Shown piece after piece: positions 23,796 through 32,365 of a DNA stretch of 48,330 nt. Made by a program: the position numbers and the translations under genes. Under the pieces are notes generated by a model. It was not told the origin of the DNA, did not search any database, and was given only the letters and a program-made list of their open reading frames with translations. This DNA is from Candidatus Zambryskiibacteriota bacterium (GTDB lineage: Bacteria; Patescibacteriota; Minisyncoccia; Phycocordibacterales; DATDWN01), in assembly GCA_023267045.1 (NCBI GenBank), contig JAHFOB010000006.1, forward strand, positions 1-48,330, given 5' to 3'. The first letter of the stretch is position 1; every line of letters begins with the position of its first letter.

Positions 23796-24701
23796 TCAGT
23801 GGGTAAAGCCAACTGTAAATTTTCTAAGGTATTTTGACATAAAAGATTTTTTATTTTCTCTAAGACCTGGTAGACCAAGATCTTGTTCGTAATTTAACAA
23901 AAGATAACCTTTATCAACTAGTATTTTAGCCGTTTCTCTCATTAAAAAATCATATATTCCTATAAATTGAGTGTCTGCTTTGCAAAAATGAGATATGGCA
24001 TAATTATTAGCAACTAAACCCAAAATTGAGTAGCCAATTAGTTTTTTATTTACAAATATTCCAACACCAAACGTGTTATCGATAGCAGACTCAAAAAATC
24101 TGTTTGTAGCTAAGAATTCATTTTTTATTTTAAAGTTCGCATCCTTTTGAGTTTTATTTTTTAACCAAAACTCATCTAACTTTAGTATATTATCTTTTAT
24201 TGACTTATTGTTTATATTTAAAATTTCAACTTTAATACCAGGAAGCAACTTTAAAAAGTGGACTATTTTATTTCTTTTTTTTACAAATTGATTTCCTGTA
24301 TATCTAGAAATTTCATTCAAATCATAGATATAATCAAAGTTATCTAAATCCTCCTCAACTTTAAATTTGTTAAGCATTATCCCTTCGATACTATCATTTG
24401 GTACTAAACAGAGCCTAGGTTTTATTTCTTCTTCAACGGCAGAATTGAGTAATATTTCTGCCGTCTCATTCACTTTATTATTCCCCAAAAATGAATAAAA
24501 TGGCTCACCAGTAAGATAGTCTGTGAAACGCACTACTAAATTAGTATATAACTGAGAAATTCTCATCTCACCTTTTATATCCCAAGACCACATAGAAACG
24601 AAATCGAAATCAGAATATGGAGGAAATTTGGAAGTGAATTTTTCCACATCTTCTTTATCAGATAGTTCGAGTTTTTTGAAATTTGGAAATTCAGGAATCA
24701 T
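23796..24701 (-). CDS. DUF2156 / phosphatidylglycerol lysyltransferase-C-like protein
   Basis: 301 aa, soluble, with a two-lobe acyltransferase-like fold. The decisive segment is near the C-terminus: LLNYEQDLGLPGLRENKKSF, matching the family pattern of N-x-E-x-D-L-G, then G-L-R, then K. KKRNKIVHFLKLLPG in the middle is also typical. Relatives transfer aminoacyl groups from tRNA to lipids or are of unknown function. The membrane flippase half found in MprF is absent. Confidence 0.78.
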   Translation of the reverse strand: MIPEFPNFKKLELSDKEDVEKFTSKFPPYSDFDFVSMWSWDIKGEMRISQLYTNLVVRFTDYLTGEPFYSFLGNNKVNETAEILLNSAVEEEIKPRLCLVPNDSIEGIMLNKFKVEEDLDNFDYIYDLNEISRYTGNQFVKKRNKIVHFLKLLPGIKVEILNINNKSIKDNILKLDEFWLKNKTQKDANFKIKNEFLATNRFFESAIDNTFGVGIFVNKKLIGYSILGLVANNYAISHFCKADTQFIGIYDFLMRETAKILVDKGYLLLNYEQDLGLPGLRENKKSFMSKYLRKFTVGFTH

Positions 24702-24759
24702 GAAATAATAGTCAAACTGTCTGTAATTCTAACATATTAAGAAAATATAGAATAGTTAT

Positions 24760-25281
24760 TTAATTTGATTTTTCAATTTTATCAATTGAATCCTGAAGTA
24801 ATTTTGCATAAACCTCAATAGGTTCTAGTCCTACTGAAATCCGTAATTTATCAACATTTTTCAGATTTTTTATTGGTTTTGGAATAAGCTTCCCATTTAT
24901 CTTGTCTTTATAAAATTGTGTACCATATTTTTGTTTTTTACCTTCATTTACAAGTATCCTGTCTTCAAGGAATGGGACTAATTTTTTGTCTATTTGACCT
25001 TCTTTAACCATTTGCTTCATTAACTTTAAGCACTCTTTTTGAAACATTAGATCATGATCTGAATGTTGAACAATAAGCCATGCGCCAGAAGAAATTTCCT
25101 GACCAAAGTCATTTTTCTTTGGCCAACCAACTTGATTTATAATTTTTTTGAGTTTCAAAGAATTAGCCCTATCGAATTTAGCATCAAGTTTATTCGTGTA
25201 CCTCAAAGATTGGTCTTTATTGACCATTTCTAAAATTTCTTTTTTAATTCTATTTATTAAATTTTTATCTAGTCGCATCAA
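24760..25281 (-). CDS. DUF6624-like protein
   Basis: 173 aa, soluble. It contains IINQVGWPKKNDFGQEISSG, AWLIVQHSDHDLMFQKECL, LEDRILVNEGKKQKYGTQF and a C-terminal helical tail. These conserved blocks (GWP, AWL-VQH-D, DR, Q-YGTQ) match the DUF6624 family as I recall it. Function unknown. The start may be the second Met. Lies beyond the terminator of the graspetide-like unit. Confidence 0.7.
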   Translation of the reverse strand: MMRLDKNLINRIKKEILEMVNKDQSLRYTNKLDAKFDRANSLKLKKIINQVGWPKKNDFGQEISSGAWLIVQHSDHDLMFQKECLKLMKQMVKEGQIDKKLVPFLEDRILVNEGKKQKYGTQFYKDKINGKLIPKPIKNLKNVDKLRISVGLEPIEVYAKLLQDSIDKIEKSN

Positions 25282-25300
25282 ATTATTTTTTAACTTTTAC

Positions 25301-25336
25301 GAAAAGGGAGCTGAGAACCGGACGGTCTCAACTCCC
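25301..25336 (-). terminator. Terminator of the graspetide-like unit
   Basis: On the plus strand, GGGAGCTGAGA (25306-25316) pairs with TCTCAACTCCC (25326-25336) with one wobble pair. The minus-strand transcript then runs into TTTTC. It closes the two-gene unit of ATP-grasp ligase and precursor. Confidence 0.85.
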
Positions 25337-25364
25337 TCAAAAAGAACCTGTGGTAACTTCACCG

Positions 25365-25562
25365 CTAACCTCCGGTGTCGTAACCACCATTGACACCCGT
25401 CATGCTTTCTTCCCCGCTGAAGGAAGTTGACATTTCGAGCGCCATTTTGTCTGAATTCACCGGCTCGCCGAAGGCGAAGGTGATCGGTAGCAACGGAACT
25501 TCTTCTGGCGGGAAGTATGTCTTCTCGCCGTTTGACAGCGACGCAGCAATCTGAGGGTTCAT
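25365..25562 (-). CDS. Putative graspetide (ATP-grasp RiPP) precursor peptide, 65 aa
   Basis: Starts 27 bases after the ATP-grasp gene stops. The ATG at 25562 follows a strong Shine-Dalgarno GGAGGAG. An in-frame GTG at 25577 lies within that site and is rejected. The peptide has a leader MNPQIAASLSNGEKTYFPPE, then PLLPITFAFGEPVNS, where PITFAFGE resembles the PFFARFLE recognition helix of microviridin leaders. A C-terminal core rich in Ser/Thr next to acidic residues follows (STSFSGEES at 45-53, then GVNGGYDTGG to the end). T46, S47 or S49 with E51/E52 are candidate ester-forming pairs. G+C is clearly above that of neighbouring genes. The link to the ligase is strong by position; the ring pattern is inference. 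Confidence 0.72.
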   Translation of the reverse strand: MNPQIAASLSNGEKTYFPPEEVPLLPITFAFGEPVNSDKMALEMSTSFSGEESMTGVNGGYDTGG

Positions 25563-25589
25563 GGACTTCTCCTCCACTTGATGAGTATA

Positions 25590-26594
25590 TCACCTCTCTT
25601 GCTGTGAATCAACCGCACTATCCACACCTCCAACGACAATGAGTCTTGCCAGCTCTCTACCAATAGGCATATCAGTCAAACGTTCAATCCATAACCATTG
25701 CCCATTTGGATTGATTTCAAGGAAAACGAATTCTCCTTTAGGTGTTACTATCATGTCAACGCAGCCAAAAACCAAACCTAAAGACTTTGTAAACGTGATC
25801 AGTTTTTGATGAATTTCTTGAGGCAACTCAAAAACTGAGTGTGGTGTGTTAGCGATATCATACCGACGCCAATCTTCCATCGCTTTTTTAGACTTCTGGG
25901 AGTGTATGGCGCAAGCGAAGGTACTATTACCAACGACAGTTACTCGAAGTTCAAAATCTTTTTCGACGTATGGCTGAAGAATCACTGGACAATTCTGAGC
26001 TCTTTCAACTAAGTTGATAATGTCACTTCTCGACACTTTTCTCGTGTAAAGAATTAAGCGATCGTTTTCAGTGTCACTTGAAATCTGAACGGCTGGCATG
26101 AAAATCGATTTCACTGCTAAATAATCGTACCTATAAGCAAAGTCTCGCATCTGTGCTGGTGAGTTTCCAATGTAGGTGTCTGGTACGCTGAGTCCAGATT
26201 CCGATGCTACTCGAAGTTGGTGAGTTTTCATCGATCCACTTTTCAATGCCTCAGGATGATTAATCCAAAAAGCATTAACCAGGTAAGGTAAAGAATCGAA
26301 GAAGGATTGTGATTCTTTATCTATGTATTCCCTTACGTGAGGATCTTGCACTTTATGGACGGTAGGAGGAGTCCTTCTGTTCCATACTGAACTTATATCC
26401 TTTCCTTCCAACGACACGCCACCAATTTCTAACAACAAGATGTTGCGGTTTTTAGTAGATGTCGAGAATGAGATTGATTCCTCTGTCGGGAATCGAGTGG
26501 TATTCATCGTTACCGTTTCCACCCCCATTCCATCAAGAATATTCTTGACATACTTGTAGTGAGCATCACTTTGATCAGACAGTAATAGAATCAT
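25590..26594 (-). CDS. ATP-grasp ligase, MvdC/MvdD (graspetide maturase) type
   Basis: 334 aa. Predicted to form side-chain ester or amide rings in a ribosomal peptide using ATP. The N-terminal domain starts MILLLSDQSDAHYKYV and contains SVWNRRTPP. The ATP-grasp core has LQPYVEKDFELRVTVVGN, GCVDMIVTPKGEFVFLEINPNGQW and LWIERLTDMPIGRELARLI. The EINPNGQWLWIE segment with a following T-x-x-P-I is the mark of the MvdC/MvdD group rather than of RimK or glutathione synthase. ATG at 26594 with AAAGGA 7 bases upstream. The TTG at 26609 is rejected. The Shine-Dalgarno lies in a hairpin GTTCTTTGAAAGGAAC, so initiation may be modulated. First gene of the unit. Confidence 0.87.
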   Translation of the reverse strand: MILLLSDQSDAHYKYVKNILDGMGVETVTMNTTRFPTEESISFSTSTKNRNILLLEIGGVSLEGKDISSVWNRRTPPTVHKVQDPHVREYIDKESQSFFDSLPYLVNAFWINHPEALKSGSMKTHQLRVASESGLSVPDTYIGNSPAQMRDFAYRYDYLAVKSIFMPAVQISSDTENDRLILYTRKVSRSDIINLVERAQNCPVILQPYVEKDFELRVTVVGNSTFACAIHSQKSKKAMEDWRRYDIANTPHSVFELPQEIHQKLITFTKSLGLVFGCVDMIVTPKGEFVFLEINPNGQWLWIERLTDMPIGRELARLIVVGGVDSAVDSQQER

Positions 26595-26627
26595 GTTCGT
26601 TCCTTTCAAAGAACGTGTTTTGAAGCA

Positions 26628-26656
26628 ACTATATGTAAAATTTTTTTAGTTGTCAA
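26628..26656 (-). promoter_or_regulatory. Promoter of the graspetide-like unit
   Basis: Minus strand: -35 TTGACA (26656-26651), a 17-base spacer, and -10 TATAGT (26633-26628). The leader then contains the hairpin that includes the ribosome-binding site of the ligase gene. Confidence 0.8.
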
Positions 26657-26663
26657 TATATCG

Positions 26664-27260
26664 TTAATAAATTTCTTTCCTGAGAAATCTTGGGAAATAT
26701 ATAAGAACCGTTACGGTTAAAGTCAAAATCACCATGTAAACAGGATATCCGGCGTTACTAAAATCCCATTTTTCTACAGCAAAAAGATTTGCAAAGTTGC
26801 TTATAAAACCAATTAACCAAGCTGGACCGTAATCTGCAGATGAATCTATGTAAACTGTCATAATTAAAGGGATAGCTCCTATAGCATCTATTAGCATTGT
26901 GAGAGATAAAGCTACGATAGGAGAGTTAAAAATAATACGGAGAATAACCGTAATAAAAACACCAACTAGAGCTATTTTTTCAACCCATGTCCATTCTCCA
27001 CTTTTTGCGTATTTTAAAAGCGCAATAAAAGTCAGGGCTGTTCCAAAAAAATAAGCAACGCTAACCCAAATACTACTGACTAATCCAACAGTTTGATAAT
27101 AATAAATACAAATAAGAAAAGTGACTAAAGTCCAAATACCCCATGTCACTCTGTTTGAATGAACTTTTCCTTGTATAATTGCCCTAAGATAGACAATTGC
27201 AGCAATTATTGTCACAATCCCGCTCATATAACCAGTTATTATTTTAAAAAGTGGTTCCAT
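26664..27260 (-). CDS. Polytopic membrane protein (198 aa), possibly PQ-loop-like
   Basis: Six or seven hydrophobic helices. The N-terminal block TIIAAIVYLRAIIQGKVHSN followed by RVTWGIWTLVTF has the look of a family widespread in this phylum. A second half with DAIGAIPLIMTVYIDSSADY may be a degenerate repeat of the first, as in PQ-loop transporters, though the PQ pair itself is missing. A truncated paralogue lies just upstream at 27378. Upstream of the graspetide unit but separated from it by that unit's promoter. Confidence 0.65.
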   Translation of the reverse strand: MEPLFKIITGYMSGIVTIIAAIVYLRAIIQGKVHSNRVTWGIWTLVTFLICIYYYQTVGLVSSIWVSVAYFFGTALTFIALLKYAKSGEWTWVEKIALVGVFITVILRIIFNSPIVALSLTMLIDAIGAIPLIMTVYIDSSADYGPAWLIGFISNFANLFAVEKWDFSNAGYPVYMVILTLTVTVLIYFPRFLRKEIY

Positions 27261-27377
27261 TTAATTTTTAATATAAATTTTCTGACAAATATCTTGTGCC
27301 TCTTTTTATAAAATTGGATTACCGTATATTTTTAAAATTCCATCCCCTTATTTTAGACCAGCTCTCTGGAGAAGAAC

Positions 27378-27515
27378 TCATGATACCATGGCGACGGTCA
27401 CCCAGGTCATTCTATTTGACTTTGTTGTGCCTTTGATGATTGCTCTGCAATACCAAGCATATGCGACAAAAACTAGAATCCCCGTTAATATTCCAAATAT
27501 GTTCTGGAAATCCAT
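27378..27515 (-). pseudogene. Truncated paralogue of the 198-aa membrane protein
   Basis: A 45-codon frame starting MDFQNIFGILTGILVFVAYA and continuing WYCRAIIKGTTKSNRMTW before TGA. It aligns with residues 13-46 of the neighbour (GIVTIIAAIVYLRAIIQGKVHSN then RVTWGIWTLVT): Gly-Ile, Tyr-x-x-x-x-Ile-x-x-Gly, Ser-Asn-Arg and Thr-Trp are shared. The rest of the gene is not visible in the 117 bases downstream, so this is probably the stub left by duplication and deletion. A genuine single-helix peptide is the alternative. Confidence 0.55.
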
Positions 27516-27530
27516 TTTTATTCTTATTAT

Positions 27531-27878
27531 TTAGAGAAAAGAACCCCCTATGCCATATTTTAATGAATAAAAATAAAATATAATATAAATTACTAAAAAT
27601 ACTAAATTTATAAAAAATCCTTTAATCAATGATTTTTTTTCGTATTTTGTTTTATTTAAAATAAAATCTAGGATTAGTAGAATGAACATAATCGGAGTTA
27701 AGTATCTAGCAAAAACAGATATCACTAAAGAAAAGAAATAGAAAAAGAATTCTGTATAACTTTCTGTATTGCCTATTGGAACTATTGCTGTAAAACCTAT
27801 AGAAACAACAAATATTAGAATGAATGACCCCAGTGAAATTTTATATACTAACTTTGATAAGTTTAGTTTTTCTATCAT
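27531..27878 (-). CDS. Small integral membrane protein (115 aa)
   Basis: No family recognised. Three or four hydrophobic helices (GSFILIFVVSIGFTAIVPIG, FFYFFSLVISVFARYLTPIMFILLILDFIL, FFINLVFLVIYIIFYFY) with a basic loop between the second and third (NKTKYEKKSLIK). Very AT-rich. It resembles in size and layout the next gene at 27971, with which it may form a pair of membrane proteins of unknown role. Confidence 0.6.
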   Translation of the reverse strand: MIEKLNLSKLVYKISLGSFILIFVVSIGFTAIVPIGNTESYTEFFFYFFSLVISVFARYLTPIMFILLILDFILNKTKYEKKSLIKGFFINLVFLVIYIIFYFYSLKYGIGGSFL

Positions 27879-27970
27879 AATTATATTAGATTATCTAACA
27901 ATTGGTTCAACATATCAAGTAGCAACTGTGCATCAGTTTTTGACAACTTTTTTGGTTTTAAATTATTATT

Positions 27971-28360
27971 TTAATTTGAATCTTTTTTGAGAGATTTATA
28001 AAGAATTATAGTTAAAGAAATAAACACTAACCCTATGGTCATAAGAAGAAAAGTTGTTTTTTTTTCTATAGGTGAAAAATCTATTCGATTTTTTGGTGAC
28101 AAAATCACTAAAAAAATAGTTATTGGTACCCACCAAAAAATAAACTTTATCCACGTCTTAAAAGATTGTTCTTTAGTAAAATAAAAAATAATAGTTAAAA
28201 GAAATAGAGGAACAAAAATTAAAAATGTGTAAGCGATTGGCTCGCATTTTCCATAGCCCAAAAAACATTGACCCCTATCAGAAATATAACCAAAAATCAG
28301 TGCTACAATTCCCAAAATAAGACTTAATGATAAAACTTTATTTTTTGTAATCAAACCCAT
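27971..28360 (-). CDS. Small integral membrane protein (129 aa)
   Basis: No family recognised. Four hydrophobic helices, with a cysteine-containing extracytoplasmic-type loop after the first (SDRGQCFLGYGKCEPIAYTF), where two cysteines could form a disulfide. The remaining helices are TFLIFVPLFLLTIIFYFT, FIFWWVPITIFLVIL and FLLMTIGLVFISLTIILY, and the C-terminus is basic. It begins 18 bases after the stop of the giant hydrolase gene, so it is likely transcribed with it. Confidence 0.6.
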   Translation of the reverse strand: MGLITKNKVLSLSLILGIVALIFGYISDRGQCFLGYGKCEPIAYTFLIFVPLFLLTIIFYFTKEQSFKTWIKFIFWWVPITIFLVILSPKNRIDFSPIEKKTTFLLMTIGLVFISLTIILYKSLKKDSN

Positions 28361-28378
28361 ATGATCTAAAATTAAATA

Positions 28379-31300
28379 TTAATAATTAATCTTAATTTCA
28401 TTCCCTCCTGTCTCAACCTTTACTACAACAAACCCTTGTCGAATAATGCTAGTATTTGTACCATTTTTTAATTTTTCTCTGATTGTTGTCGTATTCGTAA
28501 CTTTTTTATAATTAAACACAAACATTTCTACACCTTTTATTGTTACATTTGTATCAAGATCTGTAAGAACCCCATTTTTCTCTGCCCAATTATATTGTAC
28601 ATTAGTATTTGGAAAAGTAGTAGATAGTTCATTGCGTATAATAGTATTAAATGAAAGCTTCAGTCTCGTTGGTTTTTCTTTGTACCTAGTATAATTAAGT
28701 ACCGATTTATTACCTTGATAATCTACTGCGATAGTACTAGCAATTGAGTGAGTTAGTGTTACTGGCGAAGTATCAATACCTGAAAACATTACTTCTCTAG
28801 TTGAAGTTGAGAAAGAAATAGATATTTCTGGTGGGGTTACATCATATACCGTAATCCCACCTGGAGCAGCTTTTAATATTTTATCTACAGTTTGATCTCC
28901 ATTTTGATCAATATTGAGAGTCGAGCTTGCAACATCAAGACTTGAACCGATATTCATAGTCACAACAGTTGAAGCAGATGATGGAATCCCCTGAAAAGAA
29001 GTTGACTGTGTAATTGTATTTCCTTCTTGTTTATCAATATCTAGAGAAAAATTCCCATCTTGGTATCCTTTTAATTTAAGAATGTGAACTATGCCCTCGG
29101 GAATCGATAAAAATTGTACATCACCTATTTGTCTATATGTAACACCGGGAATTTCTTCTCTGATTTGTCTTGTTGTGGGATCCTGACCTGTATATCTGTT
29201 TTGCGAGTCTGTGACGCCGAGAGTCAGTGGTGAGTGGAGAGTGTAGTGGAGATGTGGAGCATCAGAACTTGAATTTGGTGCATTATTAACCAATATATTA
29301 TTTGGGTCAATGAATGTAGAACTGATAATTTCAGATTTAATAAAATCTGAAAGATTTGATATTTCAAGTATATCTCTATGCTTTCTAGAAATATGAAGAC
29401 TGAATAATCTATTATATTTTGATAAATCCACCCACCATCTTTCCACATTCGGTGTTGATGTTGACATCCACAAAGCACTTGGTACAACCACTGTACCATC
29501 ACCATCTACAACCATTCGAGGTGTATATGAAAGATAATCGGTATGAGGAGAAAACCCTGCATAAGTTTTGTAATCTAATCCTGCGAGAGTTTCTTCCCCC
29601 CACCCTGCCACTTGTATCACTTTTGTTGTCTGTGATGGTTGCCAAGAGTCAAGATATTGATGAACAGTTTCTGCCTGTGAATAAAGAAAAGAGTTGCCAA
29701 TATTAGGTTGAATAGTGTCATTGTATGCTGGCTTAGATCTACCATCTGTTCCTAAAACATAATTTTTCAGTTCTGTTGGGTTTGAAACAAACAAACCGTA
29801 TTGCGATGTCTGTGGACTAAAAAAAGGTTTGTTCTCAAAAGAAAACACTTTATCAACAGCAAAAGCTGGGTCAATTGTAGTAAAATAACCAGAGGACGGA
29901 AGTAAGTTGTAAATACTTGGCATATTTTCAGAAAGTTGTCGTGATCTTTGGTCATACATGATGGTTCCATAGCTAAGACTTTCTCCATGTAGTAATTCAG
30001 CCATAGCATCAGGTGTACCGACCTGTGGGACAGCTATAAATATTATTTTGTCTATTTTATCGTAAAGTGGATTGTTTGTATCTTTTAATTTTTGGATCAA
30101 AGCTTTTACGACTAATCCTCCGTTTGAATGAGCAATGATTGTGACCTTTTTTGATTTTGAACTTTTCTGCAGTTCTTCTAATTTTTTCAAAATAAAAGAT
30201 TCAGAAAAATCCTGTGTTTGAGTATATGACAGTTTATTACCAGTTGTAGTTGCACCGTTTGTAATAATATCATTCAAAGAAAGTCTCCAATCATATGGTA
30301 TGAACGCATAATCTTTTATAGTCCCATCATTCTTCCAATTTTTAAGATCAGTTATGAAAGACTGATAAATGTTAAAACTATAAACATCATCAACAATTCC
30401 AGTCTCATCTAATTCTCCATTATTTTGCGTGTCATCTTTTGTGTAAATATCATTTATACTTTTACCTTGAATATCTAGTGCCAGATCAGCTTGTTTTGAA
30501 TCACTTGATGACACCCACAACTCCTCACCTGATTGATATAACCTTGAACCCATTATCCCAGGTATAAACAACACATTTGAAAAACAGTCAGTGGTACAAA
30601 CTGGAGTAGGTGTATATTGTTCCATGACCACTGTTCCATTTTCGCCCAGACGTGGACATCCGTAGTAACAAAACAAACCGCCGAGAGATTCTGCACCACC
30701 GCTGAAAGTAGAATTTTGGTAATAAATAGCCACGCGACCTCCACCACCCGAACCAAAACAAACATTCGGACAATAATTCTGACCACCGTTCGCGTGAAAA
30801 GCCCCTGCGCCGATCAGATTATTTGCTGTTACATAAATACTTCCACCACTTGATGTACTGCCACCATCAGCCGATATTGTGCCATCGTTTGAAAGAGTAC
30901 CTGTAACCAAAAGACGAATTGCTCCCCCGCCGTGTGGATGATAACCGTTTCCGCTACTGCCAAAATCTACTGGTTCTGTAGACGAACCGTACGTTGACGA
31001 AGGAATGTTAAGATAACCCGCTCCACCATAACTTGCACCGGCAAAATACAGCGCATCTCCGACAGGCGCTCCTGGCCCCACGCCATTGCTATATCCTTTT
31101 TCGTCTGCGTTTATAAATGATCCCGACTCAACTGTAAGATTTTTTACTTTTAGATATAATATTTTTTGCGGTGAAGCCACTATGCCAGAATTTTCGGTCA
31201 AATTTATTGTCTCGGCATTTAGAGCTCCACTTCCTGAAAGAGTTGCACTGGATCCGTTACTAATATTAATAATCGGAATATTAATCAATTCATTATCGGC

Positions 31301-32263
31301 AATATCTAGAACTGACACATTGTCTAAAACTAAATCGTTTGCTGTAATAGTAGCTCCATCTTCTGCTTTTACTTTAGCACTGTTTTTTAAAACAATATGA
31401 TTGAAGTGAAAAGGTCCGTCATTTTTTAAAAATCGCCAAGATGTGTTCGTCCAAAAATTATTATTTAAAATATCAAAAAATCCAACTGTCCCACTATCAG
31501 AACAGGTCAACGAGAAACCGTCATAGCTACCACAACCCCCTCTGGCCACAACTTCTCCTGTAAATGAAAATGATTTGTAATATACAGCCACTCGCCCACC
31601 ACCACCGAGGCTAGCAAAATAACCCGTAATAAAAATCCCTCCTCCATTTGCTTGGAAAACTCCACTACCAGCTAATATATTTGTATTTATTAAAATACTG
31701 CCACCACTACCGGAGCTTCTTCCACTGGCAGATATTGAGCCATTGTTTGAAAGTGTGTTTGATATGACAAACTCAATCGCTCCCCCGCCACTATCACCAC
31801 TACCACTACCCAAATCCCTAGGATAAGTAGCCGAGCCATAAGTAGATGTAGCGATATTGGAGTCACCCACTCCGCCATAACTTGCACCGGCAAAATAAAG
31901 ATTGGTAGGAGGAGTACCGGGACCAATAAAATAACCTCTTCCATTAGCAGAAATCGACGAACCAGATTCTACCGTCAAATTTGTAGCGTTAATTTTTACG
32001 CCTTTGAAAGAATTAAGAGAACCTGGATCTCCTAGGAGTGTAAGTGTGGAGCCGTTTGTTATTGTCAGATTTTGGAAAAAATATTCACCGGCAGGTAAAG
32101 AAATGTTTGAATCAACAAAAATTTGCGACTCATCTTTATCCAAAATACTATTTCCATTTATATCAAGTGGGTTAAAGTCGGCGCTAACATAGCCCGTACC
32201 TCCAAAAAACATAACCAGTGAGAAAAAAGTTAAAAATAGGCCGTTTCGGCTGGTTAATTTCAT
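28379..32263 (-). CDS. Giant secreted LCAT-like alpha/beta hydrolase with duplicated glycine-rich module
   Basis: 1294 aa. Signal peptide 1-28, then a short calcium-loop-like DINGNSILDKDES. Next come two copies of a glycine/serine-rich, probably beta-helical module (about 97-245 and 378-535), both containing YFAGASYGG, GGGAI, GGSI and a GGGGRVA-YY motif. A lecithin:cholesterol-acyltransferase-like lipase domain follows from about 562: VLFIPGIMGSRL, IPYDWRLSL, nucleophile elbow AHSNGG (S713), DGDGTVV (D922) and KHRDIL (H962), a complete plausible triad. The C-terminal 300 residues are beta-rich and end in a basic strand. It probably binds or acts on lipids at the cell surface or on a host. It is the largest gene here. 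Confidence 0.85.
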   Translation of the reverse strand: MKLTSRNGLFLTFFSLVMFFGGTGYVSADFNPLDINGNSILDKDESQIFVDSNISLPAGEYFFQNLTITNGSTLTLLGDPGSLNSFKGVKINATNLTVESGSSISANGRGYFIGPGTPPTNLYFAGASYGGVGDSNIATSTYGSATYPRDLGSGSGDSGGGAIEFVISNTLSNNGSISASGRSSGSGGSILINTNILAGSGVFQANGGGIFITGYFASLGGGGRVAVYYKSFSFTGEVVARGGCGSYDGFSLTCSDSGTVGFFDILNNNFWTNTSWRFLKNDGPFHFNHIVLKNSAKVKAEDGATITANDLVLDNVSVLDIADNELINIPIINISNGSSATLSGSGALNAETINLTENSGIVASPQKILYLKVKNLTVESGSFINADEKGYSNGVGPGAPVGDALYFAGASYGGAGYLNIPSSTYGSSTEPVDFGSSGNGYHPHGGGAIRLLVTGTLSNDGTISADGGSTSSGGSIYVTANNLIGAGAFHANGGQNYCPNVCFGSGGGGRVAIYYQNSTFSGGAESLGGLFCYYGCPRLGENGTVVMEQYTPTPVCTTDCFSNVLFIPGIMGSRLYQSGEELWVSSSDSKQADLALDIQGKSINDIYTKDDTQNNGELDETGIVDDVYSFNIYQSFITDLKNWKNDGTIKDYAFIPYDWRLSLNDIITNGATTTGNKLSYTQTQDFSESFILKKLEELQKSSKSKKVTIIAHSNGGLVVKALIQKLKDTNNPLYDKIDKIIFIAVPQVGTPDAMAELLHGESLSYGTIMYDQRSRQLSENMPSIYNLLPSSGYFTTIDPAFAVDKVFSFENKPFFSPQTSQYGLFVSNPTELKNYVLGTDGRSKPAYNDTIQPNIGNSFLYSQAETVHQYLDSWQPSQTTKVIQVAGWGEETLAGLDYKTYAGFSPHTDYLSYTPRMVVDGDGTVVVPSALWMSTSTPNVERWWVDLSKYNRLFSLHISRKHRDILEISNLSDFIKSEIISSTFIDPNNILVNNAPNSSSDAPHLHYTLHSPLTLGVTDSQNRYTGQDPTTRQIREEIPGVTYRQIGDVQFLSIPEGIVHILKLKGYQDGNFSLDIDKQEGNTITQSTSFQGIPSSASTVVTMNIGSSLDVASSTLNIDQNGDQTVDKILKAAPGGITVYDVTPPEISISFSTSTREVMFSGIDTSPVTLTHSIASTIAVDYQGNKSVLNYTRYKEKPTRLKLSFNTIIRNELSTTFPNTNVQYNWAEKNGVLTDLDTNVTIKGVEMFVFNYKKVTNTTTIREKLKNGTNTSIIRQGFVVVKVETGGNEIKINY

Positions 32264-32365
32264 TGTTTTAGTACTAAATTTTAATATTTATCTAATAATA
32301 GCAAAAGTACCAGAAAGTAAACTTTCTTTTTTGTAAAAGTGTTTTATAATATTTTGTTACTTATC

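Noticed and set aside
25297-25593. 98-aa minus-strand frame overlapping the graspetide precursor
   Set aside because: It is a shadow in another frame; it lacks the ribosome-binding site, which fits the 25562 start, and runs into the terminator hairpin.
18082-26594. The G+C-rich ABC exporter as the dedicated exporter of the graspetide
   Set aside because: Similar composition and promoter style only; it is about 6 kb away, in a separate unit, and has no peptidase domain to remove a leader.
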